Positions 28,380 through 37,479 of a stretch of DNA of 64,000 bases are shown here, one piece after another. Position 1 is the stretch's first letter. Each line of letters opens with the position of its first letter. The stretch is from Aliiroseovarius sp. S1123 (lineage in GTDB: Bacteria > Pseudomonadota > Alphaproteobacteria > Rhodobacterales > Rhodobacteraceae), in contig NZ_JALKBE010000001.1 of assembly GCF_023015885.1 (NCBI RefSeq), forward strand, positions 186,001 through 250,000, read 5' to 3'. The notes beneath the pieces were generated by a model. The model was not told the origin of the DNA and did no database searches. It saw nothing but the letters and a program-made list of their open reading frames with translations. Made by a program: the position numbers and the translations under genes.

Positions 28380-29717
28380 TCAGCGTGGAGGCGGGCCGTC
28401 TTTCAGGCGGTAGCCCACGAAGGCGGCGTGCAGATAGCTGCGTCGAATTGCCGGGAACGGAAAGCGGGGTAGCGGGCGTGTGTGCACAGGGAGTTCTGTT
28501 ATACGGCCAAGCGCCATATCTGCGAGCCGTGCGCCGGTCCATGTGCCCATAGCGACGCCATTGCCGTGAAAATTCAGACCTGCCCATGCGGTCGTGCTGT
28601 TTCCAATTGGTCCGGCATAGGGCAGCAGATCTTGCGAGAGGCTGATGAGGCCCGACCAGAAATACGGGGTCTCGACATCGCGCCACGCCGGGAACATGGC
28701 GGCGAGGTGTTGTTTCATCCGCGCGCGCATCGCGGCTTGGCCTTCCGCGCTGGCGCCTACATTTCCCCGAGCGCCGAACAGGAACCGTCCGTCTGGCAGC
28801 AACCGAAAATAGTGCAGAAGGTTGCGGCTGTCATAGGCCATCAGGTCCGTGCTCCAGCCCTGTGCCGCGATCTCGTCTTGGGTGAGTTTGCGGGTCACAA
28901 GGATGTTGGACTGCACCGGCAGATAGCGCCCGGTCAGCCAATCGGGTACGCCGTCCGAGGAATAGCCGTTGGTGGCGATGATCAGCTTCTTTGCGGTGAT
29001 CCGGGTCGTGGGGGTCGTCAGGATGTGGTGGGTGTCTGCGTGGTCTATATGCGTGACCGGGCTGTTGGCCGACAGCGTTGCCCCGGCCGCTTGGGCGGCG
29101 CGGGCCAAACCAGTGACATAGAGCCCGGGATTGAGGGCAAAGCCCAAGGGCAGGACCAATCCGCCGTGAAACGCGCCATTCATTCCGCGGGATTTCAGAT
29201 ATTCCGTCGGGATCAGTTCAGCAGGGTGGCCCAGCTCGGCCCATTCGCATTGCTCGGCGCGCAGTGCTGCCATCGCGCGGGGCGTGTGGGCGAGAACAAG
29301 TTCGCCATCTGAATGGGTTTCGGCGTCGATCTTGTGGCGATCGAGCAACCCGGCGACCAAATCGACCGCCGCTTTCTGGGCCGAGAAATAAGCGTGCGTG
29401 GCGTCCTTGCCAAAGCGTTTTCGAATGCCACTCAGTCCAAGCTTATCGCCGCCGATCGTGCAAAACCCGCCATTGCGGCCAGACGCGCCCCAGCCGGGGG
29501 TCTTGGCGTCCAATACAAGCACCTCGGCTCCGGCTTGGGCAAGGTGAAGGGCTGCAGAAAGCCCGGTGAAGCCGCCGCCAATGACCGCGACTTCAACCTT
29601 ATGATCGCCTTCGAGCGCGGGCCAATCGCCTTCGGGACGCGGCCAGATGCATTCTGCCCGCGCGGCGTCGGAATAGGCGTAGTCCTCGTAGATGCGGCGG
29701 GGAGCTTTGGGGGGCAT
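28380..29717 (-). CDS. FAD-dependent amine oxidoreductase, PuuB-like
   Basis: This 445-residue DAO-family enzyme has the N-terminal dinucleotide fold (VAVIGGGFTGLSAALHLAQAG, then GWGASGRNGGFCTIGG) and the C-terminal FAD segment (AGLNFHGNGVAMGTWTG). Family members such as PuuB oxidise gamma-glutamylputrescine to the aldehyde with H2O2 release. It directly follows the PuuA-like gene (TGATG overlap), supporting that role. A second paralogue lies at 37480-38781. Confidence 0.83.
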   Translation of the reverse strand: MPPKAPRRIYEDYAYSDAARAECIWPRPEGDWPALEGDHKVEVAVIGGGFTGLSAALHLAQAGAEVLVLDAKTPGWGASGRNGGFCTIGGDKLGLSGIRKRFGKDATHAYFSAQKAAVDLVAGLLDRHKIDAETHSDGELVLAHTPRAMAALRAEQCEWAELGHPAELIPTEYLKSRGMNGAFHGGLVLPLGFALNPGLYVTGLARAAQAAGATLSANSPVTHIDHADTHHILTTPTTRITAKKLIIATNGYSSDGVPDWLTGRYLPVQSNILVTRKLTQDEIAAQGWSTDLMAYDSRNLLHYFRLLPDGRFLFGARGNVGASAEGQAAMRARMKQHLAAMFPAWRDVETPYFWSGLISLSQDLLPYAGPIGNSTTAWAGLNFHGNGVAMGTWTGARLADMALGRITELPVHTRPLPRFPFPAIRRSYLHAAFVGYRLKDGPPPR

Positions 29718-31063
29718 CAGAGGCGTCCGAGGTAGGTGCGATACTCCACATGGGTGATTTCATGGGTCAGTTGCGCGATTTCGTCCCGGCGCATGGCGGC
29801 ATAAACATCCACATAACGCTGACCGAAGATTTCGACTGCTACGTCCGAGGCCGCGAACCGCTCGACCGTCTGGAACCAGTCGGCCGACAGGGTTTCTGCC
29901 GGTTCAGCACCCGCATCGTCCAAAGGTAAGGGCAGGGCGGGTTTGGTGTTCAGCCCGTGCAGCATGCCGCCGAGGATCGCGGTGATTGCCAGATAGGGAT
30001 TCACGTCGGCGCCAGCAATCCGGTGTTCCAGACGCGCGCCCGGGCCTTTGGTTTCCGGTAAGCGTACACCGGCGGCGCGGTTGTCGAAGCCCCAATCAGG
30101 GGCCGAGGGCGCGAAGCTTAGCGGTTTGAAGCGACGGTAGGAGTTCATATGCGGGGCAAAGACGGCCTGCAGGTCGCGCATCGTGTCGAGCGTCCCGCCC
30201 ACCGCATGTTTCAGCGCGTCCGAGGGTCCATCCGTGCCATCGTCAAACACGTTCTTCCCGTCGCGGTCCACAACCGAGGCATGCACGTGCATTCCGTTGC
30301 CGGGGAAGTCGGCATAGGGTTTGGCCATGAAAGTGGCTTCCATCCCATGCGTCCGGGCCACCCCACGCACAAGACGTTTGAACAGCAGTGCCGTGTCCGC
30401 AGCCCACATCACGTCATCGGTATGGTGGAAGTTGATCTCGAACTGGCCGGGGCCGTATTCGGCGATCAACGTGTCTGTGGCCAGTCCCTGAAGCTCGGAC
30501 GCCTTCAGAATGTCGTCCAGAATGTCCTGCGTGCGTTCCAGCACCTCAAGGTCATAGTTCTGCGCATCCGGGCTGCGATCGGGCGGGGTCGGAGCTGCGT
30601 CTTGCTCGGTGCGGGGTTTGAACAGGTAGAACTCAAGCTCAGTCGCCAGAACCGGGTGCAGACCCGCTGCGTGCAGCTTGTCGACCATGCGCACAAGCTG
30701 CTGGCGCGAGGACAGGTCCGAAATCTCGCCGGTGTCGGGGTCAATCATTTCGACCTGCACCTGCGCGACGTTGCCTTTGGCCCATGGCACCGGTTTCAGC
30801 GATCCTGCAACGGGGACGATGCGCCCGTCGGGGTCGCCGACGATGATGCCCAGCCCGGTGGCTTCGACCTCTTCCCCCATGATGTTGGGCGCGTAGGTCG
30901 ATAGCGGCAGACGCACGCCGCCGTCGGTCAGCTTCTTTTCGTCGTCGCCGGGCAGCCATTTGCCCCGCAGCACCGCGTTGGCGTCGCACAGCATCAGCTC
31001 GACCCGGTCAGGGCGTCCATGGGTTTTGCAATAGGTTGCGTATTCTTCCAGAAAGTCGCTCAC
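29717..31063 (-). CDS. puuA: Glutamine synthetase-like gamma-glutamylpolyamine synthetase
   Basis: This 448-residue protein belongs to the GS family. Metal and ATP motifs are present: LATELEFYLF, YGPGQFEINFHHTDDVMWAA, NGMHVHASVVD and RLEHRIAGADVNPYL. It lacks the C-terminal adenylylation loop of GlnA, as in PuuA-type enzymes. In this setting it most likely joins glutamate to putrescine or another amine for the PuuB-like oxidase. It overlaps potI at its start by ATGA. Confidence 0.87.
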   Translation of the reverse strand: MSDFLEEYATYCKTHGRPDRVELMLCDANAVLRGKWLPGDDEKKLTDGGVRLPLSTYAPNIMGEEVEATGLGIIVGDPDGRIVPVAGSLKPVPWAKGNVAQVQVEMIDPDTGEISDLSSRQQLVRMVDKLHAAGLHPVLATELEFYLFKPRTEQDAAPTPPDRSPDAQNYDLEVLERTQDILDDILKASELQGLATDTLIAEYGPGQFEINFHHTDDVMWAADTALLFKRLVRGVARTHGMEATFMAKPYADFPGNGMHVHASVVDRDGKNVFDDGTDGPSDALKHAVGGTLDTMRDLQAVFAPHMNSYRRFKPLSFAPSAPDWGFDNRAAGVRLPETKGPGARLEHRIAGADVNPYLAITAILGGMLHGLNTKPALPLPLDDAGAEPAETLSADWFQTVERFAASDVAVEIFGQRYVDVYAAMRRDEIAQLTHEITHVEYRTYLGRL

Positions 31064-31872
31064 TGGATGGCCTCCTGTTCGTCCTTCGCGCGTTTCACGA
31101 TGGCCCGTTTCGAGGTTAGGGATGCCCCAATCACGCCGACCGCCACAAGGGTAATCATGATCGTGGACAGGGCGTTGATCTCGGGGCTGACGCCCAGACG
31201 GACCGCCGAGAAGATCTTGATCGGCAGCGTGGTCGAGCTGGGGCCCGAGGTGAAGCTGGCGATGACAAGGTCATCCAGCGATAGGGTGAAGGCCAGAAGC
31301 CAGCCCGAGATCACAGCAGGTGCGATGATCGGCAGGGTGACAAGGCGGAAGGCCTCGAACCCGGTGCAGCCCAGATCCAATGCGGCCTCTTCCAGCGACT
31401 GGTCGAAGGTCACAAGACGGGATGACACCACCACCGAGACATAACACATCGAGAAGGTCGTGTGCGCCAGAACGATGGTCAGCACGCCGCGGTCCAGCCC
31501 GATGGCGATAAACAGAAGCAGCAGTGACAGACCGGTGATGACTTCGGGCATCACCAGCGGCGCATAGATCATGCCGCTGAACAGGGTGCGCCCGTGAAAG
31601 CGACCTGCGCGGACCATGACATAGGCCGCCATCGTGCCCAGCACTGTCGCCACGGATGAGGACATCACCGCGACCTTCAGCGTGACCCAGGCCGCGTCAA
31701 GGAAGGCTTCGTTGCGGAACAGCTCGCCATACCATTTGGTCGAGAAGCCCGCCCAGACGGTCACCAGCTTGCCGCCGTTGAACGAATAGACGATCAGGAT
31801 CAGCATCGGGATATAGAGGAAGGCAAACCCAAGGGTCAGCGATACGGTATTGAACCAGCTTAAACGTCTCAT
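31060..31872 (-). CDS. potI: Polyamine ABC transporter permease, PotI-like
   Basis: This 270-residue inner-membrane permease has six hydrophobic segments and the BPD permease EAA loop EEAALDLGCTGFEAFRLVTL near residue 165. It is the second of two permeases in a PotFGHI-type putrescine importer. The start overlaps potH by ATGA. Specificity for putrescine over spermidine is inferred from the operon, which continues into puuA. Confidence 0.88.
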   Translation of the reverse strand: MRRLSWFNTVSLTLGFAFLYIPMLILIVYSFNGGKLVTVWAGFSTKWYGELFRNEAFLDAAWVTLKVAVMSSSVATVLGTMAAYVMVRAGRFHGRTLFSGMIYAPLVMPEVITGLSLLLLFIAIGLDRGVLTIVLAHTTFSMCYVSVVVSSRLVTFDQSLEEAALDLGCTGFEAFRLVTLPIIAPAVISGWLLAFTLSLDDLVIASFTSGPSSTTLPIKIFSAVRLGVSPEINALSTIMITLVAVGVIGASLTSKRAIVKRAKDEQEAIQ

Positions 31873-32759
31873 TTGCCAGCCTCTCTTTGTTTTTCCTCGT
31901 TGCGCTGGAACAGCACAATGGGAACGATCAGGATCAGAAGAAGCACGACAGCCACAGCCGAGGCGACCGGCCAGTCACGGTTCGAGAAGAACTCTTCCCA
32001 CAGAACCTTACCGATCATCAGCGTTTTCGATCCGCCCAGAAGCGACGGGATCACGAATTCGCCCATGGCGGGGATGAAGACCAGGAAACTGCCAGCAATG
32101 ATGCCCTGTTTGGCAAGTGGCAACGTCACCAGCCAGAAGGCGGTCAGGCGCGAGCAGCCAAGGTCTTCGGCGGCTTCCAACAGGCTTTCGTCCAGACGTT
32201 CCAGCGCCGAATAGATCGGCAGCACCATGAAAGGCAGATAGGTATAGACGATGCCGATATAGACGGCGGTGTTGGTGTTCAGGATGGTCAACGGTTCGCT
32301 GATAATGCCGAGGCTCATCAGAAGCTGGTTCAGCAGACCTTCCTGGCTTAGGATCGCTTTCCACGCATAGACGCGGATCAGGAACGAGGTCCAAAAGGGC
32401 AGGATGATCAGCATCATCAGGGTGGGGCGCCATTCATCCGGCGCGCGGCTCATGCCATAGGCGATGGGAAAGCCCACCAGAAGCGCAAGGATGGTCGAGA
32501 ACGTCGCGATCTTCAGGCTGGACAGATAAGCTTTCCAATACAGGTCATCCGTCGTCAACCACGTGAAGTTTTCCATGTCCAGCCCGGACAGCCATGCCGT
32601 GAACCCGGCCCAGCCTTGGGACAGGTCCAGCGTGGGGGTGTAGGGCGGGATGGCCAGCGCCGTGTCCGACAGGCTGATTTTCAGCACGATCAGGAACGGC
32701 ACCAGAAACAGGGCCAGAAGCCACAGATAGGGGACAGAGATCAGGCCAAAGCGTTTCAT
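31869..32759 (-). CDS. potH: Polyamine ABC transporter permease, PotH-like
   Basis: This 296-residue permease has an N-terminal TM anchor (LISVPYLWLLALFLVPFLIV), a periplasmic loop, five further TM segments and the EAA motif EAAEDLGCSRLTAFWLVTLP. It forms the channel with PotI. Start 32759 (MKRFGLISVP) overlaps the potG stop by ATGA. Confidence 0.9.
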   Translation of the reverse strand: MKRFGLISVPYLWLLALFLVPFLIVLKISLSDTALAIPPYTPTLDLSQGWAGFTAWLSGLDMENFTWLTTDDLYWKAYLSSLKIATFSTILALLVGFPIAYGMSRAPDEWRPTLMMLIILPFWTSFLIRVYAWKAILSQEGLLNQLLMSLGIISEPLTILNTNTAVYIGIVYTYLPFMVLPIYSALERLDESLLEAAEDLGCSRLTAFWLVTLPLAKQGIIAGSFLVFIPAMGEFVIPSLLGGSKTLMIGKVLWEEFFSNRDWPVASAVAVVLLLILIVPIVLFQRNEEKQREAGK

Positions 32760-33904
32760 GACGTCAGCACCACACCTGCGGTATCGGTGAAGGATAGCCA
32801 CACGTCTTGATCCCACGTAATAGCCCGGCGGGCGATGCGGCGGGTGTTGGCAGCCTGCGCCTTGATATGCTGGCCCGTGGGCGTCTCGATCACATAGGTG
32901 GACATGTTGCCCAGATAGGCGATGTCCAACACCTTGCCGTGAATGATGTTGGTCATCTCAGCGGGACGCTCGGTTGCGATGTTCACCTTCTCGGGGCGGA
33001 TCGCCAGAGTGGCGCGGGTGCCCGCCGGAATTTCGTCATGTGCGATGCCGATCAGATTCTGCTGACCCTCGGCCCAGCTGATCGTCGCATGGTCATCGCC
33101 GGATGTGGTGACGCTGCCCTCGATCAGGTTCACGTCGCCGATGAAGTCAGCCACATAGACCGACCCGGGTTCTTCATAGATTTTCGCAGGCGTGTCGACC
33201 TGAATGATCTTGCCGTGATCCATCACCGCGATGCGCGAGGCCACGGTCATCGCCTCTTCCTGATCGTGGGTCACGATCACGAAGGTGGTGCCGGTCTGCT
33301 CTTGAATGTCCATCAGTTCAAATTGCGTATCCTGACGCAGCTTTTTGTCCAGCGCGCCCAGCGGTTCATCCAACAACAGAAGCTTCGGTGCCTTCGCCAA
33401 GGACCGCGCCAGCGCCACACGCTGCCGCTGCCCGCCCGAGATCTGGTGCGGTTTGCGGTTGGCAAATTTACCCAATTGCACAAGGTTCAGCATCTCGTCG
33501 ACTCGTGCGGCAATCTGGTCCTTCGGAAGCTTGTCGCGCTTCAGGCCAAAAGCGATGTTTTCGGCGACCGACAAATGCGGGAACAGCGCATAGCTTTGGA
33601 ACATCATGTTCACCGCGCGCTTGTTCGGCGGGATCGGTCCCACGTCCTGACCGTCGATCAGAATGGTGCCCTCGGTCTGGGTTTCGAACCCGCCCAGCAT
33701 CCGCATCATCGTTGTCTTGCCGCAACCCGACGGTCCCAGCAGCGCAAAGAACTCGCGTTCGTAAATGTCGATGGTCAGGTTGTCGATCGCGGTAAAATCA
33801 CCAAAGCGCTTGGTGACATTCTGGAAGCGGATCAACGGGGTGGCCTGGGAGTCTTTCCAGGGGGCAAACTCGGCAGGTGCCGTGGCAAGTGCGGCTTCAG
33901 ACAT
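32756..33904 (-). CDS. potG: Polyamine ABC transporter ATP-binding protein, PotG-like
   Basis: This 382-residue ATPase has Walker A GPSGCGKTTMMRML, the signature ISGGQRQRVALARSLA, Walker B LLLLDEPLGALDKKLR and the switch His in VIVTHDQEEAM, followed by a C-terminal TOBE regulatory domain (about 290-380). It energises the PotH/PotI channel. Start 33904 (MSEAALATAP) is preferred to the 33949 reading. Confidence 0.93.
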   Translation of the reverse strand: MSEAALATAPAEFAPWKDSQATPLIRFQNVTKRFGDFTAIDNLTIDIYEREFFALLGPSGCGKTTMMRMLGGFETQTEGTILIDGQDVGPIPPNKRAVNMMFQSYALFPHLSVAENIAFGLKRDKLPKDQIAARVDEMLNLVQLGKFANRKPHQISGGQRQRVALARSLAKAPKLLLLDEPLGALDKKLRQDTQFELMDIQEQTGTTFVIVTHDQEEAMTVASRIAVMDHGKIIQVDTPAKIYEEPGSVYVADFIGDVNLIEGSVTTSGDDHATISWAEGQQNLIGIAHDEIPAGTRATLAIRPEKVNIATERPAEMTNIIHGKVLDIAYLGNMSTYVIETPTGQHIKAQAANTRRIARRAITWDQDVWLSFTDTAGVVLTS

Positions 33905-33973
33905 GATGAACCTCGGGGGAATAAGGAAACTCCCCCCGGATGCGAGCATACCGGAGGGAGCGGGAGAGTGGGC

Positions 33974-35059
33974 TTAGGTGCCCGACTTGATTTTGGTCCA
34001 CAGGCGCGTCACGACACGCTGGACTTTCGCCGGATAAGGCGTGGTGGTGTACAGCGTACCCAGCGCTTCCTCGGTCGGATAGATCGCCGGATCGCCGATC
34101 ACGTCCTCTTCCAGATGTGCTTGCGACGCTTCGTTGCCGTTGGCGTAGTAGACGTAGTTCGACGCCGCTGCCATGTTGTGCTCGTCCATGATGAAGTTCA
34201 GGAACGTGTGCGCGGCTTCCGGGTTCGGTGCATCCGCCGGGATCGCCATCTGGTCGAACCACATCAGCGAGCCTTCCTTGAAAGCGTTATAGGCAATTTC
34301 GACACCATTATCTGCTTCAGCGGCACGGTCACGTGCCTGCAGAACGTCACCCGACCAGCCCACGGCCACACAGATGTCGCCATTGGCCAGCGCGTTGATG
34401 TATTCCGAGCTGTGGAATTTCTGCACATAGGGTGCGATGGCGGACAGGACCGGCTCGGCCTTGGCGATCACGTCCGGGTCGTGGCTGTCGGGGTTTTCAC
34501 CCAGATAGGCCAGCGCGGCCGGGATGATTTCAGCTGGCGCGTCCAGAATATGTACACCGCAAGCGGCCAGTTTTTCCATGTTGGCGGGGTCCATGATCAG
34601 CGCAAGGCTGTCGATCGGAGCATCGTCGCCCAGCACTTCTTTGACCTTGCCGACGTTTACACCAGCACCGGTGGTGCCCCACATGTAGTTGATCGAGTAC
34701 GCGTTGCCGGGGTCATAGGCGGCGGTGCGCTCGGCAATTACGTCCCACATGTTGCCGTGGTTGGGCAGTTTGCCCAGGTCCAGCGGCTGGAATGCGCCTG
34801 CAACGATCTGGCGCTGCAGGAAGGTGCCCGAGGGAACCACAACGTCATAGCCCGACCCACCGGCCAGCATTTTGGTTTCCAGAACCTCGTTCGAATCGAA
34901 CACGTCATAGATCAGGTCGATGCCGGTTTCTTCTTCGAACTTTGTCAGAAGTTCTTCGTCGATATAGTCCGACCAGTTATAGACGCGCACTTCGTCGGCG
35001 GTGGCGGCGGTTGCCCCCATCACAAAGGCTGCGCTCAGCAGTAGCCAGGATTTCTTCAT
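33974..35059 (-). CDS. potF: Periplasmic putrescine-binding protein, PotF-like
   Basis: This 361-residue solute-binding protein has a signal peptide (residues 1-21, ending ATA) and the PotF/PotD start EVRVYNWSDYIDEELLTKFE. Binding-site features of the family are SNEVLETKML, the YMWGTTGAG segment and VGWSGDVLQA. It captures polyamine for PotGHI. Start 35059 is clear; the 106-residue upstream extension of the reading frame is not coding. It is the first gene of the potFGHI-puuA-puuB operon. Confidence 0.92.
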   Translation of the reverse strand: MKKSWLLLSAAFVMGATAATADEVRVYNWSDYIDEELLTKFEEETGIDLIYDVFDSNEVLETKMLAGGSGYDVVVPSGTFLQRQIVAGAFQPLDLGKLPNHGNMWDVIAERTAAYDPGNAYSINYMWGTTGAGVNVGKVKEVLGDDAPIDSLALIMDPANMEKLAACGVHILDAPAEIIPAALAYLGENPDSHDPDVIAKAEPVLSAIAPYVQKFHSSEYINALANGDICVAVGWSGDVLQARDRAAEADNGVEIAYNAFKEGSLMWFDQMAIPADAPNPEAAHTFLNFIMDEHNMAAASNYVYYANGNEASQAHLEEDVIGDPAIYPTEEALGTLYTTTPYPAKVQRVVTRLWTKIKSGT

Positions 35060-35100
35060 ACACTCTCTCCCTGTTTGGGGCATGGCGCCCGTTTGCGACA

Positions 35101-35110
35101 TTTGATCAAA
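35101..35110. promoter_or_regulatory. TTTGATCAAA palindrome upstream of potF
   Basis: This perfect 10-bp palindrome sits about 42 bases before potF. The same TTTGATCA core recurs at 35876 and 35914 downstream of the GntR gene, before the aminotransferase. It is a candidate operator for the GntR regulator. Confidence 0.45.
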
Positions 35111-35220
35111 AAAATGCGATTCACGCAATATGGTAAAATTACGGAAGTCATAGTAGGTTGCTTTCAAAGGGTATCTTCGACGCCGTAATAGGCAAAATAT
35201 TTGTAACAACGGGGGCAAAC

Positions 35221-35874
35221 TTGTCAGAACGCCAAGCCAAACTGCCAGATCACCAGCGGGTTTACCGCAAATTGCGGGAAATGATTCTGTTCGGAGAACT
35301 GGCGCCCGGCCAGCCTGTGACCATTCAGGGACTGGTCTCAACATTGGATGTGGGCATGACCCCTGTGCGCGAAGCAATCCGACGGCTGACCTCGGAAGGG
35401 GCGTTGGAGTTCAAGGGAAACCGTCGTGTTTCGGTGCCGCAGCCCGACATGACGCAATGGAATGATATCGCCTATGCTCGCTTGTCGGTCGAGCCCGAGT
35501 TGGCCCGTAAAGCCACAGAAAACATTAGCGAAGAGGACTTTGCGCGCCTGGTTTCTTATGACGATCAGCTGAATGCAGCGATCGATAAAGGCGATGTGCG
35601 CGGTTATCTGGAACACAACTATCGCTTCCATGCCTATCTCTATGACTTGGCTGGGTCCGAGGTCCTGTCATCCATCGCCAATATGTTGTGGCTTAGGGCT
35701 GGCCCGTCCTTGCGCGTGGTGCTGGGCCGCTATGGCACGGCCAACCTTCCCGACAAGCACGCCGAAGCCATGGCCGCGATGCGAGCCGGTGATGGCGAGG
35801 GGGTCGCGGCTGCCATCCATGAAGACATCGAGCAGGGAATCGCTCAGGTCCGCGAGACGCTTTTGTCGGCCTGA
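35221..35874 (+). CDS. GntR-family regulator (FCD domain)
   Basis: This protein of about 217 residues has an N-terminal winged HTH (HQRVYRKLREMILFGELAPG, then VGMTPVREAIRRLTSEGALE) and an all-helical FCD ligand domain with the conserved His/Asp residues (HNYRFHAYLYDLAGS). It lies between and divergent from the potF operon and upstream of the aminotransferase, so it most likely controls polyamine uptake and catabolism. The TTG start at 35221 follows GGGGGC; another TTG at 35158 would add 21 residues and cannot be excluded. Confidence 0.82.
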   Translation: MSERQAKLPDHQRVYRKLREMILFGELAPGQPVTIQGLVSTLDVGMTPVREAIRRLTSEGALEFKGNRRVSVPQPDMTQWNDIAYARLSVEPELARKATENISEEDFARLVSYDDQLNAAIDKGDVRGYLEHNYRFHAYLYDLAGSEVLSSIANMLWLRAGPSLRVVLGRYGTANLPDKHAEAMAAMRAGDGEGVAAAIHEDIEQGIAQVRETLLSA

Positions 35875-35875
35875 A

Positions 35876-35921
35876 TTTGATCAGATCGCAGGTCATGCGT
35901 TGACAGCCTAATTTTTGATCA
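35876..35921. promoter_or_regulatory. Two TTTGATCA sites upstream of the aminotransferase
   Basis: TTTGATCA at 35876-35883 and again at 35914-35921 repeats the core of the palindrome before potF. Both lie in the 138-base gap before the putrescine aminotransferase gene. Confidence 0.42.
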
Positions 35922-36012
35922 TATTGTGAACTCAGCTTTTGGCACGATCCAGAGGGTGGGTGATTCTCCTGTCCTTGGGCGTGACCCGACCACGTTTTCT
36001 AGGAGATCCAGG

Positions 36013-37407
36013 ATGAACAAGATCACCAACCATCTGCCCACCGCCGAGCTTCAGGCCATCGATGCGGCTCACCATATGCACCCCTTCACCAATGACGGTG
36101 AACTGGGCCAGAAAGGCGCGCGGGTGATTACCTCGGCCAATGGTGTGTTTCTGAAAGACAGCGAAGGCGAAGAGATTCTGGACGCCATGGCCGGCCTGTG
36201 GTGTGTAAACATCGGCTATGGCAACGATAACATGGCCGACGTCGCAGCCCGCCAGATGCGCGAGCTGCCGTACTATAACACGTTCTTCCAGACGACCCAT
36301 GTGCCCGCCATCGCGCTGGCCCAGAAGCTGGCCGAACTGGCGCCGGGCGATCTGAATCATGTGTTTTATGCCAATGGCGGCTCGGACGCGAACGACACCA
36401 ACATCCGCATGGTCCGCACCTATTGGGCCGAGAAGGGCCAGCCGGAACGCGACGTGATCATCTCGCGCTGGAATGCCTATCATGGGTCCACCATTGGTGG
36501 CACCTCGCTTGGCGGTATGAAGGGCATGCACGGTCAAGGCAGCTTGCCGATCCCCGGCATCGAGTTCATCGACCAGCCGCATTGGTACGCAGAAGGTGGC
36601 GACACCGACCCCGAGGCATTTGGTCTTGAGTGTGCCCAGCAGCTGGAAGCGAAAATCAAGGAAATCGGACCCGAGAAAGTGGCTGCTTTCATTGGCGAGC
36701 CGGTGCAGGGCGCGGGCGGCGTGATTGTCGCGCCTGACGGCTACTGGGCTGAAATTCAACGGATTTGCAAGAAGTACGATATCCTTCTGATCGTCGACGA
36801 GGTCATCACCGGCTTTGGCCGTACCGGTAATTGGTTCGGGTCCCAAACGCTTGACATTACGCCGGACATCATGACCGTCGCGAAGGGTCTCAGCTCGGGT
36901 TATGCACCGATCGGCGCGTCGCTTGTCTCGGATAAGGTCGCTGAAGTTCTGGCCGGGACCGAATTCAACCACGGTTACACCTATTCGGGTCACCCGGTGG
37001 CCTGTGCTGTCGCGCTGGAAAACCTGCGCATCATGGAAGAGGAAGGCATCGTCGAGCATGTGCGCGACGTCGCGGCCCCCTATCTGGCCAAGAAATGGCA
37101 CGAGCTGGCGGATCACCCCATGGTGGGCGAGACCAAGATCGTTGGCCTGATGGCCTCGCTTGCTTTGACGCCGGACAAGGCCACCCGCGCGCCTTTCGCC
37201 TCGGATGCCGGTACCGTGGGGTACATCACCCGCGAGCGCAGCTTCGCCAACAACCTGATCATGCGCCATGTGGGCGACCGGATGATCATCGCGCCCCCGC
37301 TGGTCATCACCACGGACGAGATCGATATTCTGATTGCCCGCGCCCGCAAGGCGTTGGATGAAGCCTATGAGATCGTGAAAGAAAAAGACCTGTTGGTCGC
37401 TGGGTAA
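36013..37407 (+). CDS. Putrescine (polyamine) aminotransferase, SpuC-like
   Basis: This 464-residue class III PLP aminotransferase has AMAGLWCVNIGYG, FYANGGSDANDTNIRM, WNAYHGSTIGGTSLGG, the PLP-phosphate segment LLIVDEVITGFGRTG and the Schiff-base Lys in TVAKGLSSGYAPIGA. The pattern matches putrescine:pyruvate aminotransferases, converting putrescine to 4-aminobutanal. This gives a second catabolic route next to the gamma-glutamyl route. Start 36013 follows AGGAGATCCAGG. Confidence 0.88.
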   Translation: MNKITNHLPTAELQAIDAAHHMHPFTNDGELGQKGARVITSANGVFLKDSEGEEILDAMAGLWCVNIGYGNDNMADVAARQMRELPYYNTFFQTTHVPAIALAQKLAELAPGDLNHVFYANGGSDANDTNIRMVRTYWAEKGQPERDVIISRWNAYHGSTIGGTSLGGMKGMHGQGSLPIPGIEFIDQPHWYAEGGDTDPEAFGLECAQQLEAKIKEIGPEKVAAFIGEPVQGAGGVIVAPDGYWAEIQRICKKYDILLIVDEVITGFGRTGNWFGSQTLDITPDIMTVAKGLSSGYAPIGASLVSDKVAEVLAGTEFNHGYTYSGHPVACAVALENLRIMEEEGIVEHVRDVAAPYLAKKWHELADHPMVGETKIVGLMASLALTPDKATRAPFASDAGTVGYITRERSFANNLIMRHVGDRMIIAPPLVITTDEIDILIARARKALDEAYEIVKEKDLLVAG

Positions 37408-37417
37408 GCCAGTTTCT

Positions 37418-37443
37418 GGGGCGGGCCACGGGTCCGCCCCTTT
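37418..37443 (+). terminator. Stem-loop after the aminotransferase gene
   Basis: GGGGCGG (37418-37424) pairs with CCGCCCC (37434-37440), followed by only three T. It could attenuate transcription into the PuuB-like gene that starts 40 bases further on. Confidence 0.5.
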
Positions 37444-37479
37444 CGATGATTGACACCCCCAGCAAGATCCGAGGGATCC

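Noticed and set aside
32807-35044. 745-codon plus-strand open frame across potG and potF
   Set aside because: It is antisense to potG and potF, whose ATPase motifs and signal peptide are clear. The translation shows no domain.
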